From Blastococcus_B deserti (GTDB lineage Bacteria > Actinomycetota > Actinomycetes > Mycobacteriales > Geodermatophilaceae), in assembly GCF_042682525.1 (NCBI RefSeq), contig NZ_JBHUHP010000019.1, positions 123,103 to 187,102 on the forward strand: DNA of 64,000 bases, read 5' to 3'. The notes beneath the pieces are model-generated. The model saw only the letters and a program-made list of their open reading frames with translations. It was not told the DNA's origin and did not search any database. Position numbers and translations under genes: made by a program. Within the stretch, counting starts at the first letter, position 1. Each line of letters opens with the position of its first letter. Positions 34,517-43,520 of this stretch are shown here, in pieces.

Positions 34517-35087
34517 CCGGCAGGTCCACGAGCTCGCCGAGCGTGAGCCGGTCGGCACGCGGGCGGTCGACCACGACGGCGTGCTGCCCGTGCCGACTGC
34601 GCATGGACCGGAGCAGCCGGTGCCACCGCTTCGCGTGGCGCCGCAGGGCGCGTGCCGAGATGGCCCGGCCGCGGGCGGTCTGACCGTCCCTGGCCTCCTC
34701 GGGTGAGGCGTCGAGGAGCACCAGTCGCACGGAGCGGCCGGCGGCCCGCGCGACGCACAGCACGACGGTCCGCCACGGGGCGCTGGTCCAGGGGTCGGTG
34801 AGCACCACGACCGGAGCGGGGCCGCCGATCCCCCGCAGCACCCGCCACCGGTGCCAGGAGTGCACGAAGGGGCGGAGCAGGCGGTAGGGCAGGCCGATCC
34901 CCGCCCGTCGCACGCGGGCGGTCACCTGCTCCGAGTCCAGGCCGGTCACCCCGGGCACCCGCTCGGCGAGCAGCCGGCGCAGCAGCGTCGTCTTGCCGCT
35001 GCCGGGCAGTCCGCCGATGACGACCAGCACCGCGTCCCGGTCGCCGGCGCGCGGCTGCGGTCGCGGCGCGACCGCTGTGACCACCAT
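34488..35087 (-). CDS. P-loop NTPase, kinase-like
   Basis: A 199-residue cytoplasmic protein with Walker A GGLPGSGKTTLLRRLL at about residue 25 and VLTDPWTSAPWR as a possible Walker B. It resembles small kinases of the AAA_33/zeta-toxin-like group that phosphorylate a small molecule or nucleotide. The C-terminal part is rich in Arg and His (RRHAKRWHRLLRSMRSRHGQH). No antitoxin-like partner is adjacent, so a toxin role is not supported. The end overlaps the P-type ATPase gene by 29 bases. Confidence 0.65.
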   Translation of the reverse strand: MVVTAVAPRPQPRAGDRDAVLVVIGGLPGSGKTTLLRRLLAERVPGVTGLDSEQVTARVRRAGIGLPYRLLRPFVHSWHRWRVLRGIGGPAPVVVLTDPWTSAPWRTVVLCVARAAGRSVRLVLLDASPEEARDGQTARGRAISARALRRHAKRWHRLLRSMRSRHGQHAVVVDRPRADRLTLGELVDLPVSGRTPRSR

Positions 35088-35189
35088 GGCGTCCCCCTCT
35101 CCGTCGGGACGACCATGCGCCTCGAAACTCGGTGGACCCGGGGTGCTCGCTGGACGTTCCCTGTGAGAGTCGGGGCTTCCGGGGCCGTC

Positions 35190-35966
35190 CTATCGGGGCA
35201 CGTCGTCGAGGATCCGGCCGCGGGCGACGAGCTCGGTCGTGACCCACACCGCGACCGCGTCGGTGGCGAGCAGGCCGACGAGCACCAGCAGCTGGGCGGC
35301 ACCGGCCTCCAGCGGGGTGCCGCCACCCAGCAGCACCCCGACGAAGGCGCCCGGAAGGGTGACCAGGCCGACCGTGCGCGTCTGGTCCAGCGGCGGCACG
35401 AGGGCGGTCGCGGCGGCGGTCCGGGTGATCTCGAGGACCGCCTCCCGGCGCGGCAGCCCGAGCGCGAGAGCGGCCTCCACCTCGCCCCGCCGGGTGCCGA
35501 GCTCCTCGCGCAGCCGGCGACCGGCGAGGGACACCGCGGTCATGGCCCCGCCGATCAGGATCCCCGCCACCGGGATGAGCGATTCCCCGCGCAGGGGCAC
35601 CGCGCCGCTCACCACGACGAGCGCGGCAACCGGGACCGCGCCCGCGGTGACCGCCACGGCGACGGGCGGCAGCCGGTTCCGGCGTCCCGGTGCGCCCAGC
35701 GGCCGGCCCGTCACCCGGGCGGCCGCGGTCACCGAGGCGACGCCGATCATGACCGTCGCGAACGCCACCGACAGCCACAGCGACCCGACGACGACCAGCA
35801 GGACGGCCGACACGACGGCCAGCTGCACGGTCGCCCGCAGGCTGGCGACGAGGATGGGGCGGTCCTGGGCCAGCCCCGACCAGCGGCCGGCCAGCGCGGC
35901 CAGTGCCGCCAGGACCACCAGGACGACGGCCAGCCGTGGACCGATATCGACCACGGAGGCGCCCAT
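35190..35966 (-). CDS. FetB/UPF0014-family membrane permease
   Basis: A 258-residue membrane protein with about seven hydrophobic segments. RRNRLPPVAVAVTAGA, GRRLREELGTRRGEVEAALALG and the strong motif PLDQTRTVGLVTLPGAFVGVLLGG are signatures of the FetB (YbbM) family. In E. coli FetAB is linked to iron export under oxidative stress; here no FetA-type ATPase gene is next to it. It lies nine bases downstream of the EamA exporter gene, so the two may be one transcript. Confidence 0.82.
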   Translation of the reverse strand: MGASVVDIGPRLAVVLVVLAALAALAGRWSGLAQDRPILVASLRATVQLAVVSAVLLVVVGSLWLSVAFATVMIGVASVTAAARVTGRPLGAPGRRNRLPPVAVAVTAGAVPVAALVVVSGAVPLRGESLIPVAGILIGGAMTAVSLAGRRLREELGTRRGEVEAALALGLPRREAVLEITRTAAATALVPPLDQTRTVGLVTLPGAFVGVLLGGGTPLEAGAAQLLVLVGLLATDAVAVWVTTELVARGRILDDVPR

Positions 35967-35975
35967 GGCCGTCGA

Positions 35976-36914
35976 TCATGCCGGTCGCGCGTCGAGCTCC
36001 TCCGCGGCCGGCGGCACCGCGCCGGCCGTCGTCGCGCCCGAGTCCGGAAGCGGGGAGGCCGCGCCACCGGAGGCGACGGCGGCGACGTTCGTGAGCACGA
36101 CCACCGCGATGCCGGCCCACTCGTGCAGCTCGAGGTACTCCTCCAGCACGGCGATGCCGACCACGGCCGCGAGCACCGGGTGCACGCTCATGAAGACCGC
36201 GAAGAAGCGGTACGGGACGAACCGCAGCGCGGCCAGGTCGGCGGCGTACGGAACGGCCGACGCCAGCACCCCCGCCGTGACGGCGTAGAGGAGCGGTGCA
36301 CCTCCGAGGCGCCCCTGCAGGGTCAGCAGCACGAGCACGGGCAGGTAGGCCAGCGCACACAGCGCGCTGGCGACGGCCGGCGCCTGCAGCCCGGGCAGGC
36401 GAGCGCCGGCGATCCGGTTGAGCACGATGTAGGCGGCCCAGCACAGGCCGGCGAGCACGCCCGCACCCAGCCCCAGGTAGTCGCTGGAGGGCCCCGGCAG
36501 CACGAGGAGGTACACGCCGCCGGCGGCCGCGACGGCCAGGAGCACGTCACGGCGGGACCGGGAGCCGGCCAGCGCCACACCCAGCGGTCCCAAGAACTCG
36601 AGCGTCACCGCGAGCCCGAGGCCGATGCGGTCGATCGCCGTGTACAGGCCGAGGTTCATCGCGCCGAAGACCACCGCCAGCACCAGGACCGGCCACCACT
36701 GCGGCCAGGACATCCGCCGCAGCGGCGGGCGGGCGACGGGCAGCAGCACCGCCGCCGCCACCCACTGGCGGATCGCCACCACGCCGGCCGGACCGACCGC
36801 CCCGAACGCGGAGGCGCCGACCGCGGCCCCGACCTGGTTGCTCAGCGCGCTGCCGAACATGGTCGCCACCCCGCGCAGCGACCCGCGCGACGGGGTCGCG
36901 TCCTGCTCCTGCAC
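35976..36914 (-). CDS. EamA/RhtA-family drug/metabolite exporter
   Basis: A 312-residue protein with ten hydrophobic segments in two EamA repeats (ALSNQVGAAVGASAFGAVGPAGVVAIRQW; GVLAGLCWAAYIVLNRIAGARL). FRLFAV-like RFVPYRFFAVFMSVHPVLAAVVG and LELHEWAGIAVVVLTNV match the RhtA/YdcZ-type amino acid or metabolite exporters. The GTG at 36914 gives a short polar N-terminus; ATG about 50 bases further in is also possible. It is divergent from a LysR regulator, the usual arrangement for an exporter controlled by its regulator. Confidence 0.82.
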   Translation of the reverse strand: MQEQDATPSRGSLRGVATMFGSALSNQVGAAVGASAFGAVGPAGVVAIRQWVAAAVLLPVARPPLRRMSWPQWWPVLVLAVVFGAMNLGLYTAIDRIGLGLAVTLEFLGPLGVALAGSRSRRDVLLAVAAAGGVYLLVLPGPSSDYLGLGAGVLAGLCWAAYIVLNRIAGARLPGLQAPAVASALCALAYLPVLVLLTLQGRLGGAPLLYAVTAGVLASAVPYAADLAALRFVPYRFFAVFMSVHPVLAAVVGIAVLEEYLELHEWAGIAVVVLTNVAAVASGGAASPLPDSGATTAGAVPPAAEELDARPA

Positions 36915-36971
36915 CTGACCGAGTATCTGCACCCGGGAGCCATCGGGGAAATGCCGATCCCGCACGCGTCG

Positions 36972-36986
36972 ATACGCTGCGCGTAT
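36972..36986. promoter_or_regulatory. dyad overlapping the LysR start codon
   Basis: ATACGC-TGC-GCGTAT is a perfect 6-bp dyad with a 3-base centre that runs into the regulator's ATG (36985). Its position between the divergent EamA and LysR genes suggests an autoregulatory operator. Confidence 0.45.
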
Positions 36987-37854
36987 GGACGTGGAGCTGC
37001 GGCACCTGCGCGTCCTGCTCGCGGTCGTGGACGCCAGCACCTTCACCGGCGCGGCCGCCGCGTTGCACACCACCCAGGCCTCGGTGTCGCGGACGATCGC
37101 CGCCCTGGAACGGGCGCTGGACGCACGGGTCCTCCGGCGCACCACCCGCGAGATGTCCCTGACCCCGGTGGGGACGCGCGTCGTCGCGCACGGCCGGCGG
37201 GTCCTCGCCGAGGTGGCGGCGGTGCAGCGCGCGGCCGACGAGGCGCGCGGCGACCTGCGGGTGGGCTACGCCTGGGCGGCGCTCGGCCGGCACACCACCG
37301 CCGTCCAGCGCCGCTGGTCGGCCGACCACCCGGGCTCCGCGCTCGTCTTCGTCCAGTCCAACACCCCGACCGCGGGCCTGACCGAGGGCACCGCCGACGT
37401 CGCCGTGCTGCGCGGGAACGTGCACGACGGCCGTCTCGGATCGGCGCTCGTGGGCACCGAGCCCCGCGTCGCGGCGCTGGCCGCCGACGACCCACTCGCG
37501 CACCACCGCAGCCTGCGGCTCGACGACCTCGCCGGCCGCACGCTCGCCGTCGATCCGCTCACCGGGACGACGACCGAGGAGCTGTGGTCCCCGGCCGCGG
37601 CTCCCGCGGCCATCCGGGCCGTCCACGGGGTCGACGAGTGGCTGACCCTCATCGCCGCCGGGCAGGCCGTGGGGGTCAGCGCCGAGGCGACCGCGACCCA
37701 GCACCCCCGGCCCGGGCTGGTCTACCGGTCGGTGCGCGAGGCGGCGCCCGTGCCGGTCCGGCTCGCCTGGTGGGCGGACAACCCACCGGCCTACCTGGAG
37801 TCACTCGTGCAGCTGGTCCGCGAGGAGTACGCCCGCCCGCACGCGACGGCCTGA
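36985..37854 (+). CDS. LysR-family transcriptional regulator
   Basis: A 289-residue regulator. The N-terminal winged helix-turn-helix (ELRHLRVLLAVVDASTFTGAAAALHTTQASVSRTIAALERAL) is typical. The remaining part forms the periplasmic-binding-protein-like effector domain (about 88-289; LRVGYAWAALG, DVAVLRGNVHDGRLGSALVGTEPRVAALAADDPLA). It probably controls the divergent EamA exporter gene. Effector unknown. Confidence 0.88.
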   Translation: MDVELRHLRVLLAVVDASTFTGAAAALHTTQASVSRTIAALERALDARVLRRTTREMSLTPVGTRVVAHGRRVLAEVAAVQRAADEARGDLRVGYAWAALGRHTTAVQRRWSADHPGSALVFVQSNTPTAGLTEGTADVAVLRGNVHDGRLGSALVGTEPRVAALAADDPLAHHRSLRLDDLAGRTLAVDPLTGTTTEELWSPAAAPAAIRAVHGVDEWLTLIAAGQAVGVSAEATATQHPRPGLVYRSVREAAPVPVRLAWWADNPPAYLESLVQLVREEYARPHATA

Positions 37855-37926
37855 CCCCGGCCGCGGGAACGGGCGGCGGCGCCGCCCCCGGAGTGAACGA
37901 CGCCGCCGGCCTGCCTGCTCCGGGCG

Positions 37927-38511
37927 TCAGTCGGCCGGGGTCTCCTCCTCGTCGCCTCCGTCGTCGTCCCCGCGACCGCCGTGCCCGTGGTGGCCGCCCC
38001 GGTCGTCACTGTTCACCCGCTCGGTGACCCGCTCCTCCAGGTCGGCGAGCCGCCCGTCGGCCTCCTCCTCGGTCAGGCGGCCGTCCTCCACCGCCTGCGC
38101 GATGCGCTCCTGCTGGGCCTGCACCAGCGCGTCGACGAGAACGCCGACCTCGACGCCCCGCTCCTCCGCCACGTCGGCCAGGGTGGTGCCGTCGGCCTCC
38201 AGGGCAGTGCGAAGCTCGTCCTCGGTCATGTCGAGGGCGGTGGCGGCGGCCGCGAGGTCGAGGCGGCCGCCGTGGTGCCCGTGGTGGCCGCCGATCCCGG
38301 CCTCGCTCAGCGTGGTGGCCACCTCGTCGGCCTGCTCCTGGGTGATGGACCCGTCGTCGACCAGGCCGGCCAGGGCGTCGGTGATCCGCTCCACCACCGA
38401 CGGGGCGGGGTCCCTGCTCGCGTCGGTGTCGGCCAGGGCGGGCACGGCCACGGCCAGACCCGTCAGGGTGAGCGCACCGGCGGTGGTGGCGATGATCAGC
38501 TTTCTGCGCAC
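37927..38511 (-). CDS. secreted His/Asp-rich protein with helical repeats
   Basis: A 194-residue exported protein with a signal peptide (MRRKLIIATTAGALTLTGLAVAVPALA, cleavage after ALA). Two similar helical stretches, RITDALAGLVDDGSITQEQADEV and RIAQAVEDGRLTEEEADGRL, have the I..AL.DG.IT.EQAD pattern common in actinobacterial secreted proteins. His-rich clusters GGHHGHHGG (about 75) and GGHHGHGG (about 175) and an acidic tail could bind metals. The function is unknown. It is upstream of the siderophore uptake genes on the same strand as the SIP gene. Confidence 0.72.
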   Translation of the reverse strand: MRRKLIIATTAGALTLTGLAVAVPALADTDASRDPAPSVVERITDALAGLVDDGSITQEQADEVATTLSEAGIGGHHGHHGGRLDLAAAATALDMTEDELRTALEADGTTLADVAEERGVEVGVLVDALVQAQQERIAQAVEDGRLTEEEADGRLADLEERVTERVNSDDRGGHHGHGGRGDDDGGDEEETPAD

Positions 38512-38630
38512 GTGAACTCCTCGTTCGTGGTCGGTGCGGTCCGACCGTCCGAGGAAGCCTCAGGCGCCCGCCTGTGGCGGAGCTGTGAACCGCCCCCTGC
38601 GTCGCTGTGGATTCGCGGTCCGGGGCCGGC

Positions 38631-39488
38631 TCAGCCGGCGAGCGCCGCCTCCTCCGCCTCGATCGCCGCGTTCCACTCCCGCTTGCCGCGCTGCCAGCGG
38701 TCCTCCGTGTCCCCCCGCCGCCAGTAGCCGGAGATCGACGTCAGCTCCGGCACCAGCCCGCGTCCAGCCCGCAGGTGGCGGCGCAGCTCGCGGACCGCGC
38801 CGGCCTCGCCGTGCACGAAGACGTGGCCCCGACCGGCGAGCAGCGGCGCCGACCGCACCGCCGCGACCAGCGCCTCCCCCGGCATCCGGTCGCCGCGGTG
38901 CACCCACACCATGTCGACGCCGCCGGGCACGTCCAGGTCGCCCTGCTCCTCCTCGGGCGAGGCCACCTCGACGACCACGCGGGCCGGTGCCCCGGCCGGC
39001 AGCCGGCCGAGCGCGGCGCCGATCGCCGGCAGCGCGCTCTCGTCCCCGGCGAGCAGGTGCCAGTCGGCCGCCGGGCTGGGCGCGTACGCGCCGCCGGGGC
39101 CGAGCAGCAGGATGCGGTCGCCGGGGCGGGCCCGCGCCGCCCACGGGCCGGCCAGCCCGGAGTCGCCGTGGTGGACGAAGTCGAGGGTCAGCTCGCCCGC
39201 CGCCGCGTCCCAGCGGCGCACCGTGTAGGTGCGGGTCAGCGGCCACTGGTCCGCGGGCAGTTCGGTCCGAGCCCGGTCCAGGTCGGTGGGCCCGTCATAG
39301 ACCGTGCCGTCCGACGCGAACAGCAGCTTGACGTAGTGGTCGGTGTACTCGCCGGCCGGGAAGCCGGACAGCCCCGCCCCGCCCAGCACGACGCGGACCA
39401 TGCGCGGCGTCACGCGCGAGCTGCGCATCACCTCGGCCACGCGTGGCACCCGCGTGCGGGCGGGCGCCGCGCCGCTCTGCTTGCTCAT
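38631..39488 (-). CDS. siderophore-interacting protein (FAD-dependent ferric-siderophore reductase)
   Basis: A 285-residue SIP/ViuB family reductase. The FAD-binding domain has HYVKLLF and RTYTVRRWDAAAGELTLDFVHHG (RxYT(V)R motif). The NAD(P)H-binding half carries LLLGPGG, LLAGDESALPAIGAAL, VWVHRG, FVHGEAGAVRELRRHL and SISGYWRRGDTEDRW, all canonical for SIP. It releases iron from imported ferric siderophores in the cytoplasm. ATG 39488 follows GGAGG-like bases. It lies 26 bases downstream of the siderophore-binding lipoprotein gene, in the same operon. Confidence 0.92.
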   Translation of the reverse strand: MSKQSGAAPARTRVPRVAEVMRSSRVTPRMVRVVLGGAGLSGFPAGEYTDHYVKLLFASDGTVYDGPTDLDRARTELPADQWPLTRTYTVRRWDAAAGELTLDFVHHGDSGLAGPWAARARPGDRILLLGPGGAYAPSPAADWHLLAGDESALPAIGAALGRLPAGAPARVVVEVASPEEEQGDLDVPGGVDMVWVHRGDRMPGEALVAAVRSAPLLAGRGHVFVHGEAGAVRELRRHLRAGRGLVPELTSISGYWRRGDTEDRWQRGKREWNAAIEAEEAALAG

Positions 39489-39514
39489 CCCGACCTCCTC
39501 CTGCGCGACGGCGA

Positions 39515-40474
39515 TCAGCCGAGCGCGGCCTCGATGTCGTCCATGACCCGCTCCGCCGCGATCGGGCCGGACGCGCTGCTCCAGACGCTGCCGTCGACCA
39601 CGGACACCGCGCCGGACTCCACCGCGCTCAGGCGGGCGAAGGCCGGCTCCCCCTCGGCGGCCTCGAGCGCCGCGGCGCCGTCGGCACCGAACGTGCCGAG
39701 GAACAGCCGGTCGGCGTCGATCTCGACGAGGTTCTCCAGGGAGAGCGGATCGCTGTGCGGCCTGCCGCCCAGGTCGACGGCCGCCTGCATCGGCGACGCG
39801 CCGGCGGCCTCCAGCAGCGTGCCCGGCATGTTCGTGGCGTTCATCAGCACCGGCCCGGTGGCCATCCAGCGGATCACCGCCGCCGTGCCGTCGAGGGAAC
39901 CCTCCTCCGCGAGCGCGGCGGCCCGCTCGTCGACGGCGTCCAGCCGCTCGGTCAGCTGCTCGTCGGCACCGAGGGCCTCGGCGTACGTGTGCAGCGGCGC
40001 CTGCCACTGGCCGCGGGCGGGGGCCTCGGGAACGACCGTCGGCGCGATGGCCGCCAGGGACTCGTACTGCGCCTCCTCGAGCCAGGCAGTGGCCAGGATG
40101 ACATCGGGCGCGGCCTCCACGATGGCCTCGAGGTTCGGCTCGGACACGGTGGCGACCACCGGGATCCCTGCCGCGTCCTTACCGAGGTATGCGGCCGGCT
40201 CCTCGCCGCCGCGGCTCGCGCTGGTGCCCACCGGTTTCACGCCGACGGCCAGGGCGACGTCGAGGGCCGGCTCGGCCAGCGTGACCACGCGCTCCGGCGA
40301 CGCGGGCACGGAGACGTCCCCGTAGGCGGTCGCGACCGTGACCTCGGCGGAGGACTCCTCAGGGGCGGTGGTGCCCGCGTCGGCCTGGCCGCAGGCCGTC
40401 ATGGCCAGTGCGAGACCGGCCGTGACCGGGAGGGAGAGCGGGGCACGGCGCCGGGACGCCCCGATGAGATGCAT
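39515..40474 (-). CDS. ferric-siderophore ABC transporter binding lipoprotein
   Basis: A 319-residue FepB/FhuD-type binding protein. A lipoprotein signal with lipobox MTAC (Cys about 28) is followed by the class III binding-protein fold: PERVVTLAEPALDVALAVGVKPVG, PNLEAIVEAAPDVILAT and IAPTVV. It captures a ferric siderophore and delivers it to the divergently encoded FecCD-type permeases. It lies 46 bases from an iron box shared with them. Confidence 0.92.
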   Translation of the reverse strand: MHLIGASRRRAPLSLPVTAGLALAMTACGQADAGTTAPEESSAEVTVATAYGDVSVPASPERVVTLAEPALDVALAVGVKPVGTSASRGGEEPAAYLGKDAAGIPVVATVSEPNLEAIVEAAPDVILATAWLEEAQYESLAAIAPTVVPEAPARGQWQAPLHTYAEALGADEQLTERLDAVDERAAALAEEGSLDGTAAVIRWMATGPVLMNATNMPGTLLEAAGASPMQAAVDLGGRPHSDPLSLENLVEIDADRLFLGTFGADGAAALEAAEGEPAFARLSAVESGAVSVVDGSVWSSASGPIAAERVMDDIEAALG

Positions 40475-40519
40475 GGAGTTCCTCCAGAACTGAGGGGGCC
40501 CGGAAGATCGAGCCGGAGC

Positions 40520-40538
40520 GCAGGTTAGCCTTACCTCA
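40520..40538. promoter_or_regulatory. DtxR/IdeR-type iron box between divergent siderophore uptake operons
   Basis: The 19-mer GCAGGTTAGCCTTACCTCA matches TTAGGTTAGGCTAACCTAA at 14 positions, with AGGTTAG and ACCT conserved. It lies midway between the binding-protein/SIP operon (minus) and the permease-ATPase operon (plus), so one site can repress both. Confidence 0.8.
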
Positions 40539-40590
40539 CCAAGCGGTCCGACGGCAGGTCCGCGTCGATGCCGGAGCGGAGGATCGTCGG

Positions 40591-41583
40591 GTGGACCGGT
40601 TGGTGGCGCGCGGCCTGGTCCCGGCCGCCGTCGCGCTGCTCGTCGCCGTGCTGGCCAGCCTCGCCTTCGGGGCCGGCGCGGTGGGCCCGGCCCGGGCCCT
40701 CGCCGTCCTGGCCGGTGGTGGGGACGACGACGCCCGGTTCGCCGTGCTGCAGCTGCGCGCCCCCCGGACGCTCGTGGCCGTCGCGGTGGGGCTGGCGCTC
40801 GGCGTCGCCGGCGCGGTGCTGCAGGCCGCGGCCCGGAACCCGCTCGCCGAGCCGGGCCTGCTCGGGGTCAGCGCCGGCGCGTCCTTCGCCGTGGTGGTCG
40901 CCATCGTCGCCGGAGCGAGCGCCGCAACCCTGGGGCCGTGGGTCGCCGTGCTCGGGGCGGCGGCCGGCTGCCTGCTCGCCCTCGGTGCCGCCCGGCTCCG
41001 CGGGACCGGCGACGACCCGGTCCGCCTGGTGCTCGCCGGCGCGGCCCTGTCGGGGCTGCTCGGCGCCGGGACGTCGGTCGTCCTGCTCCTCGACCAGCGG
41101 ACAGCCGACGAGGTGCGCTTCTGGACCGTCGGCTCGGTCGCCGGCCGTGACCTCGGGACGCTGGTGCAGGTGGGCCCGGTCCTCCTCGCCGGCCTCCTGG
41201 TCGCAGTGCTCGTCGCCCGGCCGCTGTCGGCGCTCGCCCTGGGTGACACGACGGCACGGACCCTCGGCCACCGGCCCTCCCGCGCGCGGGCGCTGGCGGT
41301 CACCGCGGTGGCGCTGCTCGTGGGCGGCGCGGTCGCCGCGGCCGGACCCATCGCCTTCGTCGGGCTGGTCGTGCCGTTCCTCGCCCGCGCGCTGGTGGGT
41401 CCGGACCTGCGGCGGGTGCTGGCCGTCTCCGTGCTGCTGGGCCCGGTCGTCGTGCTGGCGGCCGACGTCGCCTCGCGCCTGCTCGTCCGGCCCTACGAGA
41501 TGCCCCTCGGCGTGGTCACCGCCCTGCTCGGCGCGCCGGTCCTCGTGGCCGTCGTCCGCGCGACCCGGCTGCCGTCGCTGTGA
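40591..41583 (+). CDS. ferric-siderophore ABC permease (FecCD family), first subunit
   Basis: A 330-residue permease with about nine hydrophobic segments. LRAPRTLVAVAVGLALGVAGAVLQAAARNPLAEPGLLGVSAGASFAVV is the FecCD signature, as are FWTVGSVAGRDL and PIAFVGLVVPFLAR. GTG 40591 follows GGAGG by nine bases. It overlaps the second permease gene (GTGA). Iron box upstream. Confidence 0.92.
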   Translation: MDRLVARGLVPAAVALLVAVLASLAFGAGAVGPARALAVLAGGGDDDARFAVLQLRAPRTLVAVAVGLALGVAGAVLQAAARNPLAEPGLLGVSAGASFAVVVAIVAGASAATLGPWVAVLGAAAGCLLALGAARLRGTGDDPVRLVLAGAALSGLLGAGTSVVLLLDQRTADEVRFWTVGSVAGRDLGTLVQVGPVLLAGLLVAVLVARPLSALALGDTTARTLGHRPSRARALAVTAVALLVGGAVAAAGPIAFVGLVVPFLARALVGPDLRRVLAVSVLLGPVVVLAADVASRLLVRPYEMPLGVVTALLGAPVLVAVVRATRLPSL

Positions 41584-42650
41584 GCGCGAGCGCGGCCGCG
41601 CGGATCCCGATCGCGGCGCCGCCGGGGACGTGGCGCCTGGGCCTGCGGCACTGGTCGGTGCTGGTCGACCGGCGGGCCCTGGTCGCGGCCGCCGTCCTGG
41701 GCGGTGTGGTCCTGCTGACCGCCGCCGTCAGCCTGGCCGGTGGAACGGCGGCCGTGAGCGCGGCCGACACGCTGCCGGCCGTCTTCGGCATCGGCGAGGC
41801 GCGCGACGTCCTGGTCGTGCAGCGGCTCCGTCTCCCCCGCGTGCTCGCCGGGCTCGCGGTCGGCGGCGCGCTGGGCATCGCCGGCGTCCTGCTGCAGACC
41901 CTCGCCCGCAACCGCCTGGCCACGCCGGACACCGTGGGGCTCGACGACGGCGCCACCGCGTTCGCCGTCGCCAGCATCGTCGCGGTCCCCACCACCCTGG
42001 CCCCGTCGGCCTTCGCGCTGGTGGGCTCGGCGACGGCGGCCGCGCTCGCGATCGGGCTCGCCGGAGGCGCCGGCCACCGGGGGTACCGGTTCCTCGTCGT
42101 CGGGCTGGGCGTCGGCGCCGCCCTCGGGGCCCTGACCCAGCTGATGCTGGCCCGGGCCGCCATCGACGACGCCAACCGTGCCTTCCCCTGGACGGTGGGC
42201 AGCCTCAGCAGCCGCGCTCCCCTCGCGGTCGCCGTCCTGGCCGCGGCCGTGGCGGTGGCCCTCCCGCTGGCGGTGCTCCTCGGCCGGCAGCTGCGCCTGC
42301 TCCGGCTGGCCGATCCCGTGGTCCTGGCCCTCGGCCAGCGGGTACGGCGGATCCGGCTGGCCGCCATCGGGGCCGCCGTCGTCACCGCCGGCCTGTCCGT
42401 GGCCACGGCCGGTCCTCTGGGCCTGGTGGCCCTGCTGGCACCCGAGATCGCCCGCAAGGCCGCGGGGCCCCGGGCGGTACCGGTCGTCGGCGCCGCGCTG
42501 GCCGGCGCGCTGGTCGTGCTCCTCGCCGACCTGGTGGGCCGCACGGTGGCGGCACCGGTGGAGCTGCCGGTCGGCATCGTCACCGCCGTGGTCGGCGGGC
42601 CCTACCTGCTGTGGCTGCTGCTCACCACCCGGACCCGGAGGATCCCGTGA
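41580..42650 (+). CDS. ferric-siderophore ABC permease (FecCD family), second subunit
   Basis: A 356-residue partner permease with about nine to ten hydrophobic segments. VQRLRLPRVLAGLAVGGALGIAGVLLQTLARNRLATPDTVGLDDGATAFAV is the FecCD signature with a changed NPLA-GLL stretch (NRLATPDTVGL). FPWTVGSLSSR and GPLGLVALLAPEIARK are also typical. It pairs with the first permease and overlaps the ATPase gene (GTGA). The N-terminus is about 25 residues longer than usual. Confidence 0.9.
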   Translation: MSASAAARIPIAAPPGTWRLGLRHWSVLVDRRALVAAAVLGGVVLLTAAVSLAGGTAAVSAADTLPAVFGIGEARDVLVVQRLRLPRVLAGLAVGGALGIAGVLLQTLARNRLATPDTVGLDDGATAFAVASIVAVPTTLAPSAFALVGSATAAALAIGLAGGAGHRGYRFLVVGLGVGAALGALTQLMLARAAIDDANRAFPWTVGSLSSRAPLAVAVLAAAVAVALPLAVLLGRQLRLLRLADPVVLALGQRVRRIRLAAIGAAVVTAGLSVATAGPLGLVALLAPEIARKAAGPRAVPVVGAALAGALVVLLADLVGRTVAAPVELPVGIVTAVVGGPYLLWLLLTTRTRRIP

Positions 42651-43465
42651 CCACGACCGCCGAGATCCCCGTGGGCACCGCCCCCCGGCTGGCCACCGAG
42701 GCCCTCGACCTCGGGTACGGGGGCGAGCCCGTCGTCCGGGCCCTCGACGTCCGCCTGCCGCCCGGTGCGGTGACCGCGATCGTCGGGCCCAACGGCTGCG
42801 GGAAGTCCACGCTGCTCGGCGCGCTCGCCCGGGTGCACGCGCCGCAGGGCGGTGCGGTGCTGCTCGACGGCCGCGACCTGGCCGGCATGCGCCCGCGCGA
42901 CGCCGCGCGCCGGGTCGGCCTGCTGCCGCAGCACACCGAGGCGCCGGACGGGCTCACCGTGCGCGACCTGGTGCGCTACGGCCGGCACCCGCACCAGGGC
43001 CTGCTGCGCCAGTGGTCACCCGACGACGCCCGTGAGGTCGACCGGGCGCTCGCCGCCGCCGACCTCGCCGACCTGGCCGACCGCCCGCTCGACACGCTCT
43101 CCGGCGGCCAGCGGCAGCGGGCGTGGATCGCGATGGTGGTGGCCCAGCAGACCGGCGTCGTGCTGCTGGACGAGCCGACGTCGGCGCTCGACCTCGGGCA
43201 CCAGCTGGAGGTGCTCGAGCTGGTGCGGGACCTGGCCGCGGCGGGGCGCACCGTGGTCGCCGTCCTGCACGACCTGTCGACGGCCTGCCGGCACGCCGAC
43301 CGCCTGGTGGCCATGCGCGACGGCCGGATCGTGGCCGAGGGTGCGCCGGCCGACGTCGTGACGCCGGAGCTGGTGCGCGACCTGTACGAGGTGGAGGCCG
43401 CGGTGCTGACCGACCCGGTGGCCGGCACCCCCGTCATCTGCCCGGTCCGCCGACTCACCCCCTGA
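42647..43465 (+). CDS. ferric-siderophore ABC transporter ATPase (FepC/FhuC-like)
   Basis: A 272-residue ABC ATPase. Walker A VGPNGCGKSTLL (about 47-58), LLPQHTEAPDGLTVRDLVRYGRHPHQGL (family Q-loop region), signature LSGGQRQRAWIAMVVAQQ, Walker B VLLDEPTSALDLGHQ and switch LHDLSTACRHAD are intact and typical of siderophore importers. It starts with GTG overlapping the permease stop. Last gene of the plus-strand operon. Confidence 0.94.
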   Translation: MTTTAEIPVGTAPRLATEALDLGYGGEPVVRALDVRLPPGAVTAIVGPNGCGKSTLLGALARVHAPQGGAVLLDGRDLAGMRPRDAARRVGLLPQHTEAPDGLTVRDLVRYGRHPHQGLLRQWSPDDAREVDRALAAADLADLADRPLDTLSGGQRQRAWIAMVVAQQTGVVLLDEPTSALDLGHQLEVLELVRDLAAAGRTVVAVLHDLSTACRHADRLVAMRDGRIVAEGAPADVVTPELVRDLYEVEAAVLTDPVAGTPVICPVRRLTP

Positions 43466-43520
43466 GCCCGGCGCGGCGGGACAGACGGCCGGCGCGACGC
43501 CGCCGGTGTGCCGCGGGTGC

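Noticed and set aside
34488..35087. P-loop protein as zeta-type toxin
   Set aside because: No antitoxin-like neighbour; the Walker A motif alone fits many small kinases.
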